From: Tunicatimonas pelagia
GTDB taxonomy: Bacteria; Bacteroidota; Bacteroidia; Cytophagales; Cyclobacteriaceae
Length of the DNA stretch: 64,000 nt
Direction of reading: 5' to 3'
NCBI RefSeq assembly: GCF_030506325.1
Contig: NZ_CP120683.1
Coordinates: 5,584,501 to 5,648,500 of the forward strand
Of this stretch, positions 62,082-64,000 are shown piece after piece; positions within the stretch are counted from its first letter, which is position 1, and the number at the start of each line of letters is the position of its first letter. The notes beneath the pieces are model-generated. The model saw nothing but the letters and a program-made list of their open reading frames with translations. It was not told the origin of the DNA and ran no database searches. The position numbers were made by a program, and so were the translations under genes.

Positions 62082-64000
62082 ATGTTAAAGAAAAGAACAT
62101 ACCAACTACCACGAAAGTACTGGTTAACCGCTGGGATTGGATTAGCTATTCTCCTAGTTTATTACTTTTCTTTGCCTTTCCCCAAATTTGATACTCCCTA
62201 CACGACAGTAGTAGAAGACCGAAAAGGAAATTTGCTGGGAGCCAGTATTGCTGATGATGGTCAGTGGCGATTCCCGCCTTCCGATACGGTGAGTGAGAAG
62301 TTTCGGCAGGCTATTCTGCACTTTGAAGATCAGTACTTCTACCAGCATCCCGGCTTCAATCCAGTGTCGCTTATTCGAGCCGCCTACCAGAATGTAAGCG
62401 CAGGAAGCATCGTGAGCGGGGGAAGCACTCTCACGATGCAAGTTATCCGGTTAGCCCGAAAAAAAGACCGGACAATAGTGGAGAAGCTACGGGAGATACT
62501 GCTGGCAACTCGATTAGAACTAGCATTGTCTAAAGATGAGATTCTTAATTTATACGCCTCCCAAGCTCCTTTCGGAGGAAATATTGTAGGGTTAGATGCG
62601 GCTGCCTGGCGGTACTTTGGTGTTCAGCCCGCGCAGCTTTCCTGGGCCGAAAGTGCTTTGTTGGCGGTACTGCCTAACAGCCCAGCCTTGCTGTACCCAG
62701 GTAAGAATGAGGAACTACTCCTGCGAAAGCGTAACCGTCTACTGAACAAACTGTATACCCGTCAGGTAATTGACTCGTTGACACTTCAACTAGCCCTGGG
62801 CGAACCGCTGCCAAGTGCTCCCCATCCACTACCGCAGAAAGCTTCTCATCTGCTAACTCGGGTACTGCAAGAAGGGAAGAAGGGCACTCGAGTTGCTACT
62901 ACAGTAGAAGCCTCGCTCCAGCAGCAAGTGACGGCTTTAGTAAAAAAGCACTCTCAGAAGCTGAGAGGAAACCATATTTATAATGCTGCCGCGCTAGTGG
63001 TAGATGTTAAAACCGGGCAAACCCAAGCGTATGTAGGCAACAGTGAACCGGGAGTGGAGCATGGATCTTCGGTGGACATTATCACCGCGCCGCGTAGTAC
63101 GGGTAGTGTGCTCAAACCAATCCTCTACGCGGCTATGCTGCACGAAGGCGGCCTTTTGCCCCACTCACTGGTACCGGATATTCCTACGTATATTGATGGT
63201 TTTGTTCCCCAGAATTTCAGTAAGCAGTTTGAAGGAGCCGTTCCTGCCGATCAGGTAGTTTCGCGCTCACTCAATGTTCCAGCGGTGCGGATGCTACAAG
63301 ACTACGGTGTAGAAAAGTTACACCATAAACTAAAGCAATTCGGTATGACCACGCTGACCCAGCCACCGGGTCACTACGGCTTAAGTTTGATTTTAGGCGG
63401 AGCTGAAGTTACCCTCTGGGACTTGGTGGGTATCTACGCTAGTATGGCTCGGTCGTTAAACCAATACTTTCGTAACCCCGAACCCAATCGCTACAGCCAT
63501 TCCGATATTCACCCACTCAGTTACGAAGCACAAGCTGATTCAGCGAAGGTTTCAGTACAATCTGAATATGGTCATTTAGGCGCATCATCACTGTGGTTTG
63601 CCTTTCGAGCCATGCAGGAAGTAGCTCGGCCCGAAAATGAAACGGGCTGGCAGTATTTTTCATCGTCCCAGTCGTTAGCTTGGAAAACCGGAACCAGCTA
63701 CGGTCACCGTGATGCCTGGGCGGTAGGATTAACCCCTCGCTATGTCGTTGGCGTTTGGGTAGGTAATGCCGACGGGGAAGGGCGATCGGGTTTAACCGGA
63801 GTGACTGCTGCGGCTCCGCTATTGTTTGATATTGTACAGTTAATGCCCGCTACCGATTGGTTTGACGTGCCTCGTAGCGATATGGCGAAAGTAGTAGTTA
63901 GTACTTCCAGTGGTTATCGTGCTCCGCGTCATGCTACTGATACTATTAGCCGCTGGGTTCCGTTGGCTGGATTGAAAACACCTATCTCGCCCTACCACCA
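62082..64000 (+). CDS. pbpC: Penicillin-binding protein 1C (3' end outside window)
   Basis: About 639 codons are present; no stop before base 64000. A membrane anchor (YWLTAGIGLAILLVYYFSL) is followed by the glycosyltransferase domain, with HFEDQYFYQHPGFNPVSLIR and SGGSTLTMQVIRLAR. The transpeptidase domain has S-x-x-K in GSVLKPILY, S-x-N in RSLNVPAVRM and K-T-G in WKTGTSYG. It polymerises and cross-links peptidoglycan in the periplasm. The characteristic C-terminal PBP1C domain would lie beyond the window. A neighbouring alpha-2-macroglobulin gene, usual in many bacteria, is not seen upstream. Confidence 0.92.
   Translation, partial: MLKKRTYQLPRKYWLTAGIGLAILLVYYFSLPFPKFDTPYTTVVEDRKGNLLGASIADDGQWRFPPSDTVSEKFRQAILHFEDQYFYQHPGFNPVSLIRAAYQNVSAGSIVSGGSTLTMQVIRLARKKDRTIVEKLREILLATRLELALSKDEILNLYASQAPFGGNIVGLDAAAWRYFGVQPAQLSWAESALLAVLPNSPALLYPGKNEELLLRKRNRLLNKLYTRQVIDSLTLQLALGEPLPSAPHPLPQKASHLLTRVLQEGKKGTRVATTVEASLQQQVTALVKKHSQKLRGNHIYNAAALVVDVKTGQTQAYVGNSEPGVEHGSSVDIITAPRSTGSVLKPILYAAMLHEGGLLPHSLVPDIPTYIDGFVPQNFSKQFEGAVPADQVVSRSLNVPAVRMLQDYGVEKLHHKLKQFGMTTLTQPPGHYGLSLILGGAEVTLWDLVGIYASMARSLNQYFRNPEPNRYSHSDIHPLSYEAQADSAKVSVQSEYGHLGASSLWFAFRAMQEVARPENETGWQYFSSSQSLAWKTGTSYGHRDAWAVGLTPRYVVGVWVGNADGEGRSGLTGVTAAAPLLFDIVQLMPATDWFDVPRSDMAKVVVSTSSGYRAPRHATDTISRWVPLAGLKTPISPYH

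Overview
The window looks like a piece of a Bacteroidota chromosome, most likely a free-living, polysaccharide-degrading member of the Cytophagia. The reasons are a SusC/SusD pair, a sigma-FecR-TonB receptor signalling cassette, lipoprotein signals of the LSGC type, two tRNA promoters that fit the Bacteroidota TTTG-N20-TAnnTTTG consensus exactly, and cytochrome-linked sugar dehydrogenases with DUF1080 and Gfo/Idh/MocA partners. I cannot name a genus.

Layout. 1-480: end of an ABC exporter. 485-1286: a tRNA-Arg(UCU) gene split by a 686-nt group I intron, which carries a frameshifted I-Ssp6803I-like homing endonuclease. 1358-2971: a PhoD-type phosphatase. 3649-11117: AraC regulator, DapA-family aldolase, SusC and SusD, with a structured repeat lodged in the 5' end of susD. 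11163-15918 (minus): a dehydrogenase-cytochrome, TIM-barrel isomerase and Gfo/Idh/MocA operon, divergent from a second AraC gene at 16074. 17034-20641: S41 protease, beta-lactamase-fold hydrolase and S51 peptidase. 20679-24131 (minus): a PIN toxin-antitoxin pair between a YdjC deacetylase fragment and the complete gene, then a PqaA-like protein. 24826-24898: tRNA-Lys. 24974-33852: BatE-like protein, HflX, an MNT-HEPN toxin-antitoxin pair, an outer membrane protein, an FKBP prolyl isomerase, CoaX, a sugar permease and a sulfatase.

34014-42386 (minus) is one signalling/uptake operon: ECF sigma factor, FecR, STN-containing TonB receptor and two beta-helix lipoproteins, ended by a clear hairpin terminator. 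An intact IS1-family element (42525-43350, 8-bp target duplication) follows. 43594-53572 is a ten-gene catabolic run that fits oxidation, cleavage and isomerisation of a glycoside through keto-sugars. A DUF6883/DUF4926-like pair interrupts it, and a strong terminator at 53597 closes it. 53888-55579 holds an unknown protein coupled to an XRE-ImmA regulator/protease. The rest is a universal stress protein, a perfect 9 x 7-bp tandem repeat, a sulfide-detoxification pair (persulfide dioxygenase-rhodanese plus TauE permease), an amidohydrolase, a CBM9/PKD protein and the start of penicillin-binding protein 1C.

The most distinctive item is the split tRNA-Arg: P1, P2, P3, P4, P7, P8, P9 and P10 pairings can all be traced by eye and fix both splice sites. 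Otherwise the region is carbohydrate and glycoside metabolism interspersed with small toxin-antitoxin-like modules.
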